Source of the DNA: Methylophilus sp.
GTDB lineage: Bacteria; Pseudomonadota; Gammaproteobacteria; Burkholderiales; Methylophilaceae
Direction: 5' to 3'
DNA length: 64,000 bases
Assembly (NCBI GenBank): GCA_030696695.1
Contig: JAUYRP010000034.1
Location: forward strand, 310,001 to 374,000
This document shows positions 63,262 through 64,000 of the stretch, piece after piece. Both the position numbers and the translations under genes were made by a program. A model generated the notes under the pieces. That model made no database searches, was not told the origin of the DNA, and saw only the letters and a program-made list of their open reading frames with translations. Position 1 is the stretch's first letter. The number at the start of each line of letters is the position of its first letter.

Positions 63262-64000
63262 CTACTGCGCGATCATTGCATGTTTCAGTAACGTGCTTTC
63301 AATTGGTAATAATATGGTAAAGCAAGTATTTCCTGGCTGACTATCACAGTCTATCATTCCGTGATGCTGCGTGATAAAGGTTTGTGCTAACGCTAGACCA
63401 AGCCCTGTGCCGCCTTCTCGTCCAGATACCAAAGGGTAAAAAATTTTCTCACGAATATCTGCAGGTATGCCTGGGCCGTTATCGATGATTTGAAGCTTTA
63501 TGGCAACTCGATAGCGTTTTCTTGCTAACGTAACTTGTCGTTCTGAGCGCGTTTTGAAAATCACTTTAGCATGATCCGTCCCATTGGTTTGCATGGCTTG
63601 TACTGCATTGCGTGCGATATTCAACACGGCTTGAATTAGTTTCTCACGATCTCCGATCAACTCTGGCAAACTCGTATCATAGTCACGTTGGACAGTGATA
63701 TTGTGTGGAGATTCAGCTAACAATAAACTACGCACCCGCTCAAGCACCTCGTGAATATTCGTCGGTTCATACTTAGGCACTCGGTGTGGGGCGAGCAGTC
63801 TATCCATCAGGCTGTGTAATCTGTCAGCCTCTTTGATAATGACTTGGGTGTATTCACGCAAGTTAAGTTGGGGGAGCTCATGTTCAAGTAATTGCGCGGC
63901 ACCACGTAAACCACCTAGCGGGTTGCGAATTTCATGGGCCAAGTTTCTAAGTAATTCAGAGTTAGCTTGCTGTTGTATCAGCATGCGCTCTTCTCTTGCA
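63262..64000 (-). CDS. ntrB: Nitrogen sensor kinase NtrB, 5' end cut by window edge
   Basis: The frame is open to the right edge; the visible part is about 246 residues and holds the HisKA domain with phospho-acceptor His in NLAHEIRNPLGGLRGAAQLLE, then the HATPase with DNGPGIPADI and GGTGLGLALAQ. The N-terminal PAS sensor domain is missing from the window. It phosphorylates NtrC under control of PII protein. The family call rests on the tight NtrB match and the ntrC neighbour. Confidence 0.93.
   Translation of the reverse strand, partial: AREERMLIQQQANSELLRNLAHEIRNPLGGLRGAAQLLEHELPQLNLREYTQVIIKEADRLHSLMDRLLAPHRVPKYEPTNIHEVLERVRSLLLAESPHNITVQRDYDTSLPELIGDREKLIQAVLNIARNAVQAMQTNGTDHAKVIFKTRSERQVTLARKRYRVAIKLQIIDNGPGIPADIREKIFYPLVSGREGGTGLGLALAQTFITQHHGMIDCDSQPGNTCFTILLPIESTLLKHAMIAQ

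Noticed and set aside
1-64000. tRNA, rRNA, CRISPR arrays and transposases
   Set aside because: No cloverleaf arms, rRNA segments, spaced direct-repeat arrays or transposase proteins were seen; a covariance-model search would be the decisive check.

Overview
The window is chromosomal DNA of a Gram-negative betaproteobacterium. It carries a porin, WaaA, TolC, two Tat/Sec-exported enzyme systems, a type IV pilus assembly operon followed by aroK-aroB-dgt, NtrBC and a split class II ribonucleotide reductase. The moderate GC, protein style and gene order suggest the Methylophilaceae (Methylotenera/Methylophilus-like). That placement is inference; no rRNA gene is present to confirm it. Genes run off both window edges: a sensor kinase on the left and NtrB on the right. 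I saw no tRNA, rRNA, CRISPR array or intact insertion sequence.

Left part (1-17.7 kb): a sensor kinase/sigma54-activator pair. Next comes a DUF2269-TetR-MFP-RND efflux operon with two tandem TetR-like operator sites on its promoter. It is followed by Pcm-like methyltransferase-TolC-isochorismatase, then a TonB receptor-YfiR-GGDEF/EAL operon (a c-di-GMP circuit that senses from the envelope), then waaA on the opposite strand.

Middle part (17.7-34 kb): the split adenosylcobalamin ribonucleotide reductase (nrdJa, a 40-codon small ORF, nrdJb) sits behind a promoter with a likely NrdR box pair. It is followed by an AT-rich accessory block (21.3-24.0 kb) of three overlapping genes: a four-helix membrane protein, a DGQHR-domain (DndB-like) protein and a D12-class adenine methylase. 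I read this as a candidate defence or DNA-modification cassette of a composition I cannot name. It abuts a decayed 3' end of a bestrophin gene. Then come VF530, an orphan UmuD-like S24 protein with an operator over its own promoter, a DUF2189 membrane protein, a BLUF photoreceptor between two 120-bp direct repeats, a REC-REC-GGDEF cyclase, a truncated copy of a DUF4239 gene, small exported proteins, a SAM methyltransferase, and the intact DUF4239 and bestrophin genes facing each other.

Right part (33.7-64 kb): mostly housekeeping and stress genes. These are a lipoprotein with a probable poly-A frameshift, a RIO kinase, CsbD, a SOUL protein, a zinc alcohol dehydrogenase, an AEC transporter and several small proteins, two of which (59 and 40 aa) are very short. 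A molybdenum hydroxylase locus (MocA-like, XdhC, large and small subunits, divergent LysR) follows, then a KefB/YbaL-type antiporter, PBP1A, pilMNOPQ, aroK, aroB, dgt, a porin, a DUF6445-like protein and ntrC-ntrB. The pil operon terminator overlaps the apparent aroK start region.
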